A stretch of DNA of 64,000 nt, taken from Lutibacter flavus (GTDB lineage Bacteria > Bacteroidota > Bacteroidia > Flavobacteriales > Flavobacteriaceae). This document shows positions 50,229 to 59,477 of this stretch, piece by piece; the first letter of the stretch is position 1, and each line of letters starts with the position of its first letter. The position numbers and the translations under genes were made by a program. The notes under the pieces are model-generated. The model worked only from the letters and a program-made list of their open reading frames with translations. It was not told where the DNA came from and did no database searches. The stretch is from NCBI RefSeq assembly GCF_900188355.1, contig NZ_FZNX01000001.1, forward strand, positions 1,266,003 to 1,330,002. The letters run 5' to 3'.

Positions 50229-52355
50229 ATGAAAAAATTAATTTCGTTTCTATTTATTTGCACCTTTATTTTAGGTTATTCACAACAAAAAGAATTATCA
50301 ATTGAAGATGCCGTATTAGGTTATTACAAAGGATTATATCCTTCTTCTTTATCCAACTTACAATGGATTGAAAATACCAGCAACTACGCTTTTAAAAAAG
50401 AGAATGAATTAATTTTTACAAATGCTAAAACCAATAAAGTTGTTTCTAATTTATCTTTTGAAGCTCTTAAAAAAGTATATCCTGAGATAAAAAGACTTCC
50501 CTATTTACAGGAAATTTCAGCTACCGACTTTACATTTCAAAATGGAAGTTCTATTGAAGTTTATAATTACGTGTCAAAGTCTAAAAGCACTTCAATACAT
50601 TTTGACGAAAATGCCAAAAACACAGAATACAATTCAAAAGCCAAAGCAATTGCATATACAATTGACAACAATTTATTTATAGCCAACGCTGCAAATCCAA
50701 AAATTGTAGTAACTGAGATAGAAGATAAAAACATAGTTAGCGGACAAGCAATTCATAGAAGTGAGTTTGGAATCTATAAAGGTACTTTTTGGAGCCCAAA
50801 AGGTAATTATTTGGCATTCTATCAAAAAGATGAGAGTAATGTAGCAGATTATCCGTTAGTTGATATTAACACCTACCCTGCTTCTTTAAAAAATATTAAA
50901 TATCCAATGGCCGGACAAGGAAGTGAAATTGCAAAAATTGGAATTTTCAATTTAGCTACGCAATCAACAACGTATCTTGATATTGATACTTCAGATGAGC
51001 ATTATTTAACAAACTTATCCTGGACACCAGATGAAAAATTTGTATTGGTAGCTGAAATAAATCGCGGTCAAAATCACGTTTGGTATAACAGATATAGTGT
51101 TGAAACCGGTAAAAAAGTGAATACTTTATTTGAAGAAACCAGTGATAAATGGACCGAACCAGAATTTGATGCCGTGTTTTTACCTAAAAGTACCACAAAC
51201 TTTTTATGGTTTAGCGAGCGTGATGGGTTTATGAATTTATACCAATATACCTCTGAAGGCAAACTGGTTAAACAATTAACTAAATTTGATTGGGTTGTTA
51301 CCGGAATTTTAGGTTTCGACGCTTTAGCAAAAAATGTATTTATTACTGGAACAGGTGCAGATGCCAGAGAATCTCATACTTTTAAAGTAAATTTAAAATC
51401 AGGAAAATATACTAAACTAACAAGTACAAATGGTACGCATAGAACACAGTTAAGTACGAATGGAAACTATTTAATTGATTCCTATAGTAACTTAACTACT
51501 CCTAATTCTATTGAGATAGTTGAAACTAAAAAAGGAAAGTCAACTTTAGTTTATAATGCAGAAAACCCTTTAAAAGAGTACAATTTAGGAACTACTGAAT
51601 TTGTAACTTTAAAAGGAACTGACGGAACTGATTTATATTCCCGAGTTATTAAACCTGCTAACTTTGATGCGTCAAAAAAATACCCTGTTTTAATTTATGT
51701 TTATGGTGGGCCTCACGCTCAAATGAATACAAATTCTTGGCTAGGCGGTGCAAGCCTTTGGATGACCGCTTTTTCAACTTTAGAAGATTACATTATTTTC
51801 ACTTTAGACAATAGAGGTTCTGCAAATAGAGGTTTTGCTTTTGAAAGTATTATTCACCGTAATTTAGGTGATGCTGAAATTGAAGATCAACTAACTGGTG
51901 TTGATTATTTAAAATCTTTAAGTTATGTGGACAGCAGTAGAATTGCTGTTAATGGCTGGAGTTATGGTGGTTTTATGACTACAAGTTTAATGTTACGCAA
52001 CCCAGGAATGTTTACTACTGCAGTTGCCGGCGGACCTGTAATTGATTGGAAATATTACGAAGTTATGTATGGTGAACGATATATGGATACACCTCAAGAA
52101 AATCCAGAAGGTTATGAAAAAACCAAAGTTGCAAATTATATTAAAAATTTAGATGGTAAAATGCTTATAATTCACGGCAGTGTAGATCCTGTTGTTGTAC
52201 CTCAACATAGTATGACATTATTACAGGAAGCTGTAAAACAAAAAACTCAAATCGATTTTTTCACCTATCCAATGCACGAACATAATGTGCGCGGAGTTGA
52301 TAGAGCGCATTTAGTTAAAAAAATGTTGGACTATATTGTAGAAAATAATAAGTAG
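50229..52355 (+). CDS. Dipeptidyl peptidase IV-like S9 family serine peptidase
   Basis: An exported peptidase of 708 residues that likely removes dipeptides (often X-Pro) from peptides in the periplasm or at the surface. The signal peptide spans about 1-18 (FLFICTFILGYSQQ). A beta-propeller domain fills about 30-450, including WIENTSNYAF and FWSPKGNYLAFYQKDES. The alpha/beta-hydrolase domain (about 460-708) has the nucleophile Ser578 in NGWSYGGFM, Asp653 in HGSVDPVV and the histidine in YPMHEHNV (His683 or His685). No T9SS tail is seen. It is followed by a hairpin repeat. Confidence 0.93.
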   Translation: MKKLISFLFICTFILGYSQQKELSIEDAVLGYYKGLYPSSLSNLQWIENTSNYAFKKENELIFTNAKTNKVVSNLSFEALKKVYPEIKRLPYLQEISATDFTFQNGSSIEVYNYVSKSKSTSIHFDENAKNTEYNSKAKAIAYTIDNNLFIANAANPKIVVTEIEDKNIVSGQAIHRSEFGIYKGTFWSPKGNYLAFYQKDESNVADYPLVDINTYPASLKNIKYPMAGQGSEIAKIGIFNLATQSTTYLDIDTSDEHYLTNLSWTPDEKFVLVAEINRGQNHVWYNRYSVETGKKVNTLFEETSDKWTEPEFDAVFLPKSTTNFLWFSERDGFMNLYQYTSEGKLVKQLTKFDWVVTGILGFDALAKNVFITGTGADARESHTFKVNLKSGKYTKLTSTNGTHRTQLSTNGNYLIDSYSNLTTPNSIEIVETKKGKSTLVYNAENPLKEYNLGTTEFVTLKGTDGTDLYSRVIKPANFDASKKYPVLIYVYGGPHAQMNTNSWLGGASLWMTAFSTLEDYIIFTLDNRGSANRGFAFESIIHRNLGDAEIEDQLTGVDYLKSLSYVDSSRIAVNGWSYGGFMTTSLMLRNPGMFTTAVAGGPVIDWKYYEVMYGERYMDTPQENPEGYEKTKVANYIKNLDGKMLIIHGSVDPVVVPQHSMTLLQEAVKQKTQIDFFTYPMHEHNVRGVDRAHLVKKMLDYIVENNK

Positions 52356-52360
52356 ATTCT

Positions 52361-52439
52361 CGTCACCCTGAATTTATTTCAGCATCTCATAAACCCAGGT
52401 CTTAGTATGATGAGATGCTGAAATAAATTCAGCAAGACG
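52361..52439. repeat. Long perfect-type CGTCA-ended hairpin repeat
   Basis: A 30-base left arm (52361-52390, starting CGTCACCCTGAATTTATTTC) pairs with a right arm (52410-52439) ending AAGACG, with only three mismatches near the base and a 19-base loop. It lies 6 bases after the peptidase stop, so it could also act as a transcript end. It is the clearest member of the repeat family seen near 678, 11305 and 61303. Confidence 0.85.
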
Positions 52440-52516
52440 TTAGCCAATAATAGTATTAGTTACAGATATAAAATACAGCATAACGGTAAATTTCCTCTTT
52501 CTTAAAAAAAATATAA

Positions 52517-53302
52517 ATGATTTTAATAAGCACAGACAAAATTTCTATTGTAAAAATTGAAAAGGGTGAATTAATTAGTTACCAAAAAAATGGTGAAGAA
52601 TTAATGCATCAAAAAGGAAATCCAGGCTGGAGAAATTCCGATACAGAAATGTTTCCAATTATTGGTCCAACTGAAGCCAACAATTTTAGAGTTGGTACTC
52701 CAAAAGGGAATTACAGTCAAGATCAACACGGACTTTTAAGAGAATTAGAGTATTCGGCTACAAGTAAAACAGAAAAATCCTGTTCATTTATTAAAAAATA
52801 TGCTGCATATTCTGCTATTGAAAATTCAAAATATCCTGAAAAATCTTCCGCCAGATTGCTTTCCTGGCCTTATAGTTTCACCTTTAAGAAAAGTTTTGAA
52901 TTAACAAACGAATCCTTAAAAATTACTTTTGAAATTATAGCAGAAAAAGGAATGCCTTTTATGCTGGGTTATCATCCTGCATTTATGTTAAACAGTAATT
53001 TAGATGAACTTGTAAAAACCGAAATTAAAGAAATTACAATACCCGAAATTATGAAAGGTGGAGATACAGCATATCCTGTTTTAAACACCTCTGAAATTTC
53101 TTTACTAAAAAAAACAGGGTCTAATATCTCCATTAGAACGAAAGGTTTCAATAATTTTATGTTATGGACACCTGTTGATAATATGTTGTGCATAGAACCT
53201 ATTACTGCCTATCCTTATACAGGTAAAGAAATGCTTTCAAAAGAGTTGTTTACTAATTCTAATGGGTTAGATATTTTTGAAGTTGAGATTATTCCTTCTT
53301 AA
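52517..53302 (+). CDS. Aldose 1-epimerase (galactose mutarotase-like) family protein
   Basis: A 261-residue cytosolic protein of the galactose mutarotase superfamily. Seen are MHQKGNPGWRNSDTEMFPII, GTPKGNYSQDQHGLLREL with the conserved histidine, MPFMLGYHPAFML carrying the second histidine, and NFMLWTPVDNMLCIEPITAY with the general-base Glu. Size and motifs fit the YeaD/LacX-like branch that acts on hexoses or hexose phosphates; the substrate is unknown. It converges with the peptide-binding lipoprotein gene, overlapping by 14 bases. Confidence 0.88.
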   Translation: MILISTDKISIVKIEKGELISYQKNGEELMHQKGNPGWRNSDTEMFPIIGPTEANNFRVGTPKGNYSQDQHGLLRELEYSATSKTEKSCSFIKKYAAYSAIENSKYPEKSSARLLSWPYSFTFKKSFELTNESLKITFEIIAEKGMPFMLGYHPAFMLNSNLDELVKTEIKEITIPEIMKGGDTAYPVLNTSEISLLKKTGSNISIRTKGFNNFMLWTPVDNMLCIEPITAYPYTGKEMLSKELFTNSNGLDIFEVEIIPS

Positions 53303-54899
53303 CCATTTTAATACTCAATAAATTAACTGGATTTATTCCTAATCCACTAACATTTTTTTGAGAGAAACGTACCACCTCATCATAATATAAGGGTATTACT
53401 GCAGCTGATTCCATTACTAAACTATCCATTTTTCGGTATAATACATGTCTTTTTTCATTATCTATAATTTGAATGGATTTTTCGAACAAAGCATCATATT
53501 CTTTAGAACTATAATGTGTATAATTTGGTCCGTTTGGTGAGAAATTTTTACTGTGAAAAATAAATAAGTAATTTTCTGCATCTGGGTAATCGGCAACCCA
53601 ACTTCCTCTAAAAATACTAAGCTGACCATTTACTTTAACCTGACGTAATGTTGAAGGCGGCATTACATCTATATTAACTTTCAACCCAGTTTTTTCCAAT
53701 TCTCTTTGTATGTATTCACATAAATCTAAATACTGACTGTTGGTACCTATAGTAACTGAAGGTTTTAAATTACCCGTTTCTTCTATATACGATTTTACTA
53801 ATTCCCTTGCTTTTTCTGGCTGATAGGTGTATCCTTTCATATTATTAAAAGAAGGTAATCCTTTAGGGATAAAACCATTAATAGCTGGAGTTCCAATTCC
53901 GTTTCTCAAATACAAAATCATTTTTTCACGATCAAAACCGTAATTTAGCGCTTGTCTTATTTTTTTTGAATGTACTTCTTTCTCATCTGCATCCATATAA
54001 ACTCCTAAATATTCGGTATTTAAATAAGGACCAGTAACCATATTTATTTTATCCTTATAACTATCGGTAAGTTTTCCATCTGTGGTTAATAAATCGTCTT
54101 TATAAGAAGCGTCTATACTGCTCATAAAATCAATATTCCCTTGTATAAATTGCAAAAATTCACTTTGTTTGTCTGGTAAAAACGTAATTGCAACCGCTTC
54201 TAAATAAGGCAATTTATATCCATTTTTATCTTTTTCATGGTAAGTAGTATTTTTGCGAAAAACCAATTTTGTGTTTTCTACCCATAACTTAAATTGAAAT
54301 GGTCCAGTACCTATTGGATTTGCTCTAAACGTATCTCCAAAATAATCAACTGCTTCTTTTGGAAGTACCGAACAATATTTCATACTTAGTAAACTTAAAA
54401 ACGGCGGAAAAGGTTGTTTTAAATTTATTACAAATGTGCTATCGTTTTTGGCTTCAAAGCGCTCCACATATTCCAATACCCATTTCCCTGGAGAAGCCAC
54501 ATTTGGATCAATCAATCTATTAAAACTGTATTCAAAATCACTGGCAATTACATTTCTAGTTGAGTCTTTACCAAACAAACTATGCTTGTGAAATTTTATG
54601 TTATTTTTCAGATTGAATTCATATGTTTTTGCATCATCAGAAATTGTCCAGGAATGTGCAATATCTGGTTTAATTTTTAATTCATCATCTAACTGTACCA
54701 AACCATTAAATAGTTGGTTTGTTGCCCAAATAGTTCTTAAATCTTTTGCAAATGCCGGATCTAAAGTGGTAATATTGGCGTGTTCATTATACCTAAAAAC
54801 CTGAGCATCTCTTTTTTTAATTTCTTCATCAGCACAAGAAACCAGTAACAAACAACCAATAACAACTATTAAAAACCTACTTCTCAAACCCATAGTCAT
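53289..54899 (-). CDS. ABC transporter substrate-binding lipoprotein, family 5 (peptide type)
   Basis: A 536-residue lipoprotein with lipobox LLLVSC (cysteine near residue 22) and a DppA/OppA-like fold: HANITTLDPAFAKDLRT, NQLFNGLVQLDDEL, IKPDIAHSWTISDDAKTYEF, LRQVKVNGQLSIFRGSWVAD. The ATG at 54899 or 54893 could start; the first overlaps the ABM gene by 23 bases. No permease or ATPase genes are in the window, so its transporter is encoded elsewhere or the protein has another role. It is convergent with the epimerase gene. Confidence 0.9.
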   Translation of the reverse strand: MTMGLRSRFLIVVIGCLLLVSCADEEIKKRDAQVFRYNEHANITTLDPAFAKDLRTIWATNQLFNGLVQLDDELKIKPDIAHSWTISDDAKTYEFNLKNNIKFHKHSLFGKDSTRNVIASDFEYSFNRLIDPNVASPGKWVLEYVERFEAKNDSTFVINLKQPFPPFLSLLSMKYCSVLPKEAVDYFGDTFRANPIGTGPFQFKLWVENTKLVFRKNTTYHEKDKNGYKLPYLEAVAITFLPDKQSEFLQFIQGNIDFMSSIDASYKDDLLTTDGKLTDSYKDKINMVTGPYLNTEYLGVYMDADEKEVHSKKIRQALNYGFDREKMILYLRNGIGTPAINGFIPKGLPSFNNMKGYTYQPEKARELVKSYIEETGNLKPSVTIGTNSQYLDLCEYIQRELEKTGLKVNIDVMPPSTLRQVKVNGQLSIFRGSWVADYPDAENYLFIFHSKNFSPNGPNYTHYSSKEYDALFEKSIQIIDNEKRHVLYRKMDSLVMESAAVIPLYYDEVVRFSQKNVSGLGINPVNLLSIKMVKKE

Positions 54900-55194
54900 G
54901 TTCTACTTTACTAATTCTAAGTTGGTATTTTTTATACCAAAGTGCTCTCCCCTTTTCACGCGCAATTATATGTTCAGCATTATTTTTCCAGTTTAAAATA
55001 GCTTCCAAACTTTCCCAATAAGAAACTGTAATTCCCACATCATTTCTAGCTGACTCAATTCCTAGGTAACCATCTTGTAATTTGGCTAATTCTTCCATTT
55101 TTTCTGCTGTTTCTAAATAACCTTCATCTATTTCAGTTCGTATGGTGGAAAAGATTACTGTGTAATAAGGTGGTTTTGGTGTATTTGCAATCAT
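54877..55194 (-). CDS. Antibiotic biosynthesis monooxygenase (ABM) domain protein
   Basis: A 105-residue dimeric ferredoxin-like-fold protein: YYTVIFSTIRTEIDEGYLET, AEKMEELAKLQDGYLGIESA and TVSYWESLEAILNWKNNAEH, the usual ABM pattern. Members include quinol monooxygenases and haem-degrading enzymes, but many have unknown roles. The ATG at 55194 starts it; the upstream gene ends 24 bases earlier. It overlaps the peptide-binding lipoprotein by 23 bases. Confidence 0.85.
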   Translation of the reverse strand: MIANTPKPPYYTVIFSTIRTEIDEGYLETAEKMEELAKLQDGYLGIESARNDVGITVSYWESLEAILNWKNNAEHIIAREKGRALWYKKYQLRISKVEHDYGFEK

Positions 55195-55218
55195 AATAAA
55201 ATTTAATTTCTATATTAT

Positions 55219-55590
55219 TTATTTGAAATTTAACAACCACTTTATTGCAGCAGCCTTTGTTGTAAAAACCTTTTTAAAATGGCTGTTTCCTATCCATTCT
55301 TCATGAAATAAAGTTGTTAAAACATGCGTTTCGGGATCATTTACTAAAACAGCCTCATAGTTCACTTTTTCATGATTTACAATCGAAGATAAATTATCTT
55401 TCAATAATTTTATCTCGTGTATATCCCAGTTATATTCAGCCATTCGTGTATCAGAAAGATATAATGTATTATTACCTTTAACATTATTGGATAATTCTTT
55501 TGCTAAATCAAGAACCTCATTAACACTTATTAAACCTGTTAGCTCAATTTTCACAATACAATTAAAATATTTATAATCTATTTTATACAT
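55219..55590 (-). CDS. SpoIIAA/STAS-like small protein
   Basis: A 123-residue cytosolic protein with alternating strands and helices: YFNCIVKIELTGLISVNEVL, DLAKELSNNVKGNNTLYLSD, and a C-terminal FTTKAAAIKWLLNFK. The pattern fits the SpoIIAA-like/STAS fold, often called 'STAS/SEC14'. I see no phosphorylatable serine motif like that of anti-sigma antagonists. It lies upstream of the ABM gene on the same strand and about 160 bases from the mtaB promoter region. Role unknown. Confidence 0.55.
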   Translation of the reverse strand: MYKIDYKYFNCIVKIELTGLISVNEVLDLAKELSNNVKGNNTLYLSDTRMAEYNWDIHEIKLLKDNLSSIVNHEKVNYEAVLVNDPETHVLTTLFHEEWIGNSHFKKVFTTKAAAIKWLLNFK

Positions 55591-55794
55591 TTATATCTAT
55601 TTTAAGATACTGCAATTTAAGACACTTCGTGTTCCTATTTATAATAAATTGATGCAAAATTTTTCAAAAACTGTTGCCATTACTGCAATATATCACATCT
55701 ATATTCTTTTGTCTTTTTTGAAAGTCATTTATTTTCGAAATTGTTAATTTTTGAACTCTAAGTCGATTGGTTTCAAATATTATCAATTATTCTG

Positions 55795-55802
55795 TACTTT
55801 TG
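55795..55802 (+). promoter_or_regulatory. Candidate -7 element (TACTTTTG) for mtaB
   Basis: TACTTTTG matches TAnnTTTG and ends 20 bases before the ATG at 55823. The element lies inside the long open frame that begins at 55751, so that upstream start is unlikely. A TTG at 55767-55769 is 25 bases away. Confidence 0.55.
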
Positions 55803-55822
55803 CACTCGATAAATGTACAAGA

Positions 55823-57157
55823 ATGAGCGCACAAAAAAAAGTCGCATTTTATACACTTGGATGTAAACTTAATTTTTCTGAAACTTCAACCATTGCAAGA
55901 AACTTTCTAGGAGAAGGTTTTGAACGTGTTGAATTTGAGGAAAAGGCTGATATATACGTAATTAACACGTGTTCTGTTACTGATAATGCTGATAAAAGAT
56001 TTAAATCTATTGTGAAGTCGGCATTAAAGAAAAACGAAGAAGCATTTTTAATTGCTATTGGTTGTTATGCCCAGTTAAAACCAGAAGAATTAGCTGCTGT
56101 TGATGGTGTAGATTTGGTGTTGGGAGCTACCGAAAAATTTAAAGTTACCAATTATATAAACGACCTTTCTAAAAATGATATGGGTGAAGTTCACTCGTGT
56201 GAAATTGAAGAAGCCGATTTTTATGTTGGTTCTTATTCAATTGGGGATAGAACTCGTGCTTTTTTGAAAGTACAGGATGGTTGTGATTATAAATGTACCT
56301 ATTGCACAATTCCTTTAGCCAGAGGGATTTCACGAAGTGATGAATTAGAAAACGTATTGCAGAACGCCAAAGAAATTTCTGAAAAAGGTATTAAAGAAAT
56401 TGTACTGACAGGTGTAAATATTGGTGATTATGGTAAAGGTGAGTTTGGAAACAAAAAACACGAACATACCTTTTTTGAATTGGTAAAAGCACTCGATACT
56501 GTTGATGGAATTCACCGTTTAAGAATTTCTTCTATTGAACCTAATTTGTTGAAGAATGAAACCATAGAGTTTGTAGCAAATTCTAACAGTTTTGTTCCTC
56601 ATTTTCATATTCCATTGCAAACTGGAAGCGATGAGCTATTAAAATTAATGAAGCGTCGTTACCAAAAAGAAACCTATACAAATAGAGTTGATGCGATAAA
56701 AAAAGCAATGCCAAATGCTTGTATTGGAGTTGATGTAATTGTTGGGTTTCCAGGAGAGACTGATAAATTATTTTTAGAAACTTATAATTATTTAAACGAA
56801 TTAAATATTTCTTATTTACACGTTTTTACATATTCTGAAAGACCAAATACAGAAGCTGCCGAAATGGATAATGTAGTATCAAAAAATGTACGAGCTAAAC
56901 GTAGTAAAATGTTAAGAGGTTTATCGGTTAAAAAACGAAGAGCTTTTTATGAAAGTCAAATTGGAAATGAATTAACAGTGCTTTTTGAAAGCGAAAATAA
57001 GGAAGGTTTTATTCACGGATTTACAGAAAATTACGTAAAAGTAAAAACACCTTGGAATCCTGATTTGATAAATACATTGCATCCTATTAAATTAACGAAA
57101 ATTGATGAAGATGGAATTGTACGTTTTGATTGGATTTCTGTTTCAATAACTAATTAA
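55823..57157 (+). CDS. mtaB: tRNA t6A37 methylthiotransferase MtaB
   Basis: Radical-SAM enzyme that converts t6A37 to ms2t6A37 in tRNAs. The start MSAQKKVAFYTLGCKLNFSE at 55823 gives 444 residues; the upstream frame to 55751 crosses the promoter. Domains are UPF0004 (about 6-100) with Cys14 and CSVTDNADKRF, radical SAM (about 140-360) with Cys154, Cys158 and Cys161 in GCDYKCTYC, and a C-terminal TRAM region (about 370-444). The tsaC gene at 11372 supplies the t6A on which it acts. A MarC gene follows after 14 bases. Confidence 0.95.
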   Translation: MSAQKKVAFYTLGCKLNFSETSTIARNFLGEGFERVEFEEKADIYVINTCSVTDNADKRFKSIVKSALKKNEEAFLIAIGCYAQLKPEELAAVDGVDLVLGATEKFKVTNYINDLSKNDMGEVHSCEIEEADFYVGSYSIGDRTRAFLKVQDGCDYKCTYCTIPLARGISRSDELENVLQNAKEISEKGIKEIVLTGVNIGDYGKGEFGNKKHEHTFFELVKALDTVDGIHRLRISSIEPNLLKNETIEFVANSNSFVPHFHIPLQTGSDELLKLMKRRYQKETYTNRVDAIKKAMPNACIGVDVIVGFPGETDKLFLETYNYLNELNISYLHVFTYSERPNTEAAEMDNVVSKNVRAKRSKMLRGLSVKKRRAFYESQIGNELTVLFESENKEGFIHGFTENYVKVKTPWNPDLINTLHPIKLTKIDEDGIVRFDWISVSITN

Positions 57158-57171
57158 ATAAACTATTTATT

Positions 57172-57819
57172 TTGTACGATTTATACTCTTTTGGTTTGTT
57201 AGCTTTTACAGCTTTTTTTACGATTATCAACCCACTAGGCACCATGCCTATTTTTATGTCGATGACAGCTTCTTTAAGTAAAACTCGTCGTAAACAAACA
57301 GCAAAAAAAGCAACAATAGTAGCATTTTTAACCGTAATTGCATTTGCATTTTCAGGTCAAATATTATTTAACTTTTTTGGAATTTCAGTAAATAGTTTTA
57401 GAGTTGTTGGTGGTATTATTTTCTTTATGATGGGTTGGGATATGTTACAAGCCCGATTAGGTAATTTTAAGCATACCGATGATGAAGATCAACTTGATGC
57501 CTATGTTGAAGATATCTCTATAACTCCTTTAGCAATTCCTATGATTTGCGGACCTGGTGCAATAACCAATGCAATTATCTTAATGGAAGAAGCAAATGAT
57601 TATCAACAAAAAATAGTGTTAGTTTCAGTAATTGCACTTGTGCTATTTATCACTTATTTGGTATTGGTTGGAGCAAGTAAAATAACTGAAAAATTAGGCT
57701 CTACTGGTAATAAAGTTATGATGCGATTAATGGGATTAATAGTTATGGTGATAGCGGTTGAATTTTTCTTTAGCGGATTAAAACCAATTTTATTAGGAAT
57801 TATTAGCAATGGATCATAA
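57172..57819 (+). CDS. MarC family integral membrane protein
   Basis: A 215-residue protein with six hydrophobic segments of the MarC/UPF0056 family, including the characteristic FFTIINPLGTMPIFMSMTA (17-35) and the repeat-like SITPLAIPMICGPGAITN (117-134). The function of MarC is not established; the link to multidrug resistance has been withdrawn. The start is TTG at 57172, 14 bases after mtaB. Its end overlaps the next gene by 11 bases. Confidence 0.9.
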   Translation: MYDLYSFGLLAFTAFFTIINPLGTMPIFMSMTASLSKTRRKQTAKKATIVAFLTVIAFAFSGQILFNFFGISVNSFRVVGGIIFFMMGWDMLQARLGNFKHTDDEDQLDAYVEDISITPLAIPMICGPGAITNAIILMEEANDYQQKIVLVSVIALVLFITYLVLVGASKITEKLGSTGNKVMMRLMGLIVMVIAVEFFFSGLKPILLGIISNGS

Positions 57820-58471
57820 AAAAACACCTATTTACTTTGTCCCGGGATTAGCTGCAAGTCCTAAAATATTTGAATACTTGCAATTGCCAAAAGATAAATT
57901 TGAGTTTCATTATTTAGAGTGGTTACTTCCTTTATCTGATACCGAAAAAATTGAAGATTATGCCAAACGAATGGCTCATTTAGTTACAGAAAAAGATCCT
58001 GTTTTAATTGGTGTTTCTTTTGGAGGGATTATGGTGCAGGAAATGAGTAAACATTTAAAGGTTAAAAAAATAATATTGATATCCAGCGTTAAAAATAAAA
58101 ATGAATTACCAAAACGTTTAAAAGTAATTCAAAAAACTTGGGCCTATAAATTATTCCCTTCAAAATCTATTGATAATCTTGAAGATTTAACAATGTATGC
58201 TTTTGGTGATTTTGCTAAAAAACGTGTTAAATTATATAAAGAATATTTATCCGTTAGAGATGAAAAATATTTAAACTGGGCTATTTACAATGTGCTGCAT
58301 TGGCAACAAGAGGAAACTTTAAATAATATTGTTCATATTCAAGGTGTTGATGATCACGTTTTTCCAATAAAACATATAAAAAATTGTATTCCTATTGAAA
58401 AAGGAACACATATTATGATTCTAAACAAAGCGAAGACAATTAGTAAACTAATTTTACAATCACTAAATTAA
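57809..58471 (+). CDS. Small alpha/beta-hydrolase family protein
   Basis: A 220-residue cytosolic hydrolase fold. The N-terminal strand YFVPGLAASPKIFEYL (9-24), the nucleophile elbow GVSFGG with Ser70, IQGVDDHVFPIKHI with the acidic residue, and a histidine in GTHIMIL near 205 form the expected triad. No lid domain or signal peptide. The substrate is unknown, probably an ester or thioester. The ATG overlaps the end of the MarC gene by 11 bases, implying cotranscription. Confidence 0.87.
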   Translation: MDHKKTPIYFVPGLAASPKIFEYLQLPKDKFEFHYLEWLLPLSDTEKIEDYAKRMAHLVTEKDPVLIGVSFGGIMVQEMSKHLKVKKIILISSVKNKNELPKRLKVIQKTWAYKLFPSKSIDNLEDLTMYAFGDFAKKRVKLYKEYLSVRDEKYLNWAIYNVLHWQQEETLNNIVHIQGVDDHVFPIKHIKNCIPIEKGTHIMILNKAKTISKLILQSLN

Positions 58472-58507
58472 TTGTTAAAATACTAATCTTCTTTCTAAAA
58501 ATTCAAA

Positions 58508-58515
58508 TAAATTTG
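58508..58515 (+). promoter_or_regulatory. Candidate -7 element (TAAATTTG) for the lytic transglycosylase
   Basis: TAAATTTG matches TAnnTTTG and ends 31 bases before the ATG at 58547. No suitable TTG is seen at -33. Confidence 0.45.
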
Positions 58516-58546
58516 TACTTTACAAACACATCTAATAAATGCTATT

Positions 58547-59473
58547 ATGAAAAATACAATTAAAATCTTAGGGTTAGTTGCAATAATTTTAGTGAGTTCC
58601 TTGCTAATTTTTGCTTCAAAAACGTCTGATGAAAATAAAGTAAAAATAGCCAATGAACCTGAAAAGAACACAAGCGAATCTTATCAAATAAAAGCGTTAA
58701 AAATTCCTGCTAATTTAAATTTTGCAGGTGAGCGTATACCAACTGAAAATGCTGATATTAAAGAGCGCATAGATCGTGAGTTATTAGTGAATACTTATTG
58801 GCAATCTAACGGACTTCTTTTATTTAAAAGAGCTAATAAATATTTCCCAATTATTGAACCTATTTTAGAGAAAAATGGAATTCCAGATGATTTTAAATAT
58901 TTAGCAGTTATTGAAAGTGGATTACAGAATGTAACTTCACCTGCAGGAGCAAAAGGCTTTTGGCAAATAATGAGTGCTACAGCTAAAGAGAATGGCTTGG
59001 AGGTAAATTCGAATGTTGATGAACGTTATCATTTAGAAAAAGCTACGGAAGTTGCATGTAAATATTTAAATGCTTCAAAAGAACGCTTCGAAAATTGGAC
59101 TATGGCAGCAGCTGCATACAATGCCGGAAATGCTGGTATGGCGAGAAAAATTAATGATCAACAAGTTAAAGATTATTACGACTTGTTATTAGGTGAAGAA
59201 ACAAAAAGATATTTACCTAGAATTATTGCTGTTAAAGAAATATTATCTAATCCAGAGAAATATGGATTCATTTTCGATAATGAGGATTTATATTACTTTA
59301 AACCAACAAGATTTGTTGAAGTTGATACTGCAATTACCAATATTGCTCAGTTTTCAAAAGATTTAGGTATCAATTATAAAATATTAAAAGAATACAATCC
59401 TTGGTTACGTGAAAATAAATTAAATAATGGTTCACGAAAATTGTATCATATACAAATTCCTTCAGAAATATAA
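58547..59473 (+). CDS. Lytic transglycosylase (SLT domain, MltD-like)
   Basis: A 308-residue envelope enzyme cleaving peptidoglycan glycan strands. The N-terminal segment (about 6-24) is a signal peptide or anchor; there is no lipobox cysteine. The SLT domain (about 95-215) has the catalytic Glu123 in AVIESGL, then SPAGAKGFWQIM and AAAYNAGNAG. The C-terminal ~70 residues (TRFVEVDTAITNIAQFSKD, LKEYNPWLR) resemble a degenerate LysM-like module. It is followed after 4 bases by a TSUP protein. Confidence 0.9.
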   Translation: MKNTIKILGLVAIILVSSLLIFASKTSDENKVKIANEPEKNTSESYQIKALKIPANLNFAGERIPTENADIKERIDRELLVNTYWQSNGLLLFKRANKYFPIIEPILEKNGIPDDFKYLAVIESGLQNVTSPAGAKGFWQIMSATAKENGLEVNSNVDERYHLEKATEVACKYLNASKERFENWTMAAAAYNAGNAGMARKINDQQVKDYYDLLLGEETKRYLPRIIAVKEILSNPEKYGFIFDNEDLYYFKPTRFVEVDTAITNIAQFSKDLGINYKILKEYNPWLRENKLNNGSRKLYHIQIPSEI

Positions 59474-59477
59474 ACTA

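Noticed and set aside
55751-55822. Upstream TTG extension of mtaB
   Set aside because: A TAnnTTTG element lies inside the extension (55795-55802), and the family start fits the ATG at 55823.
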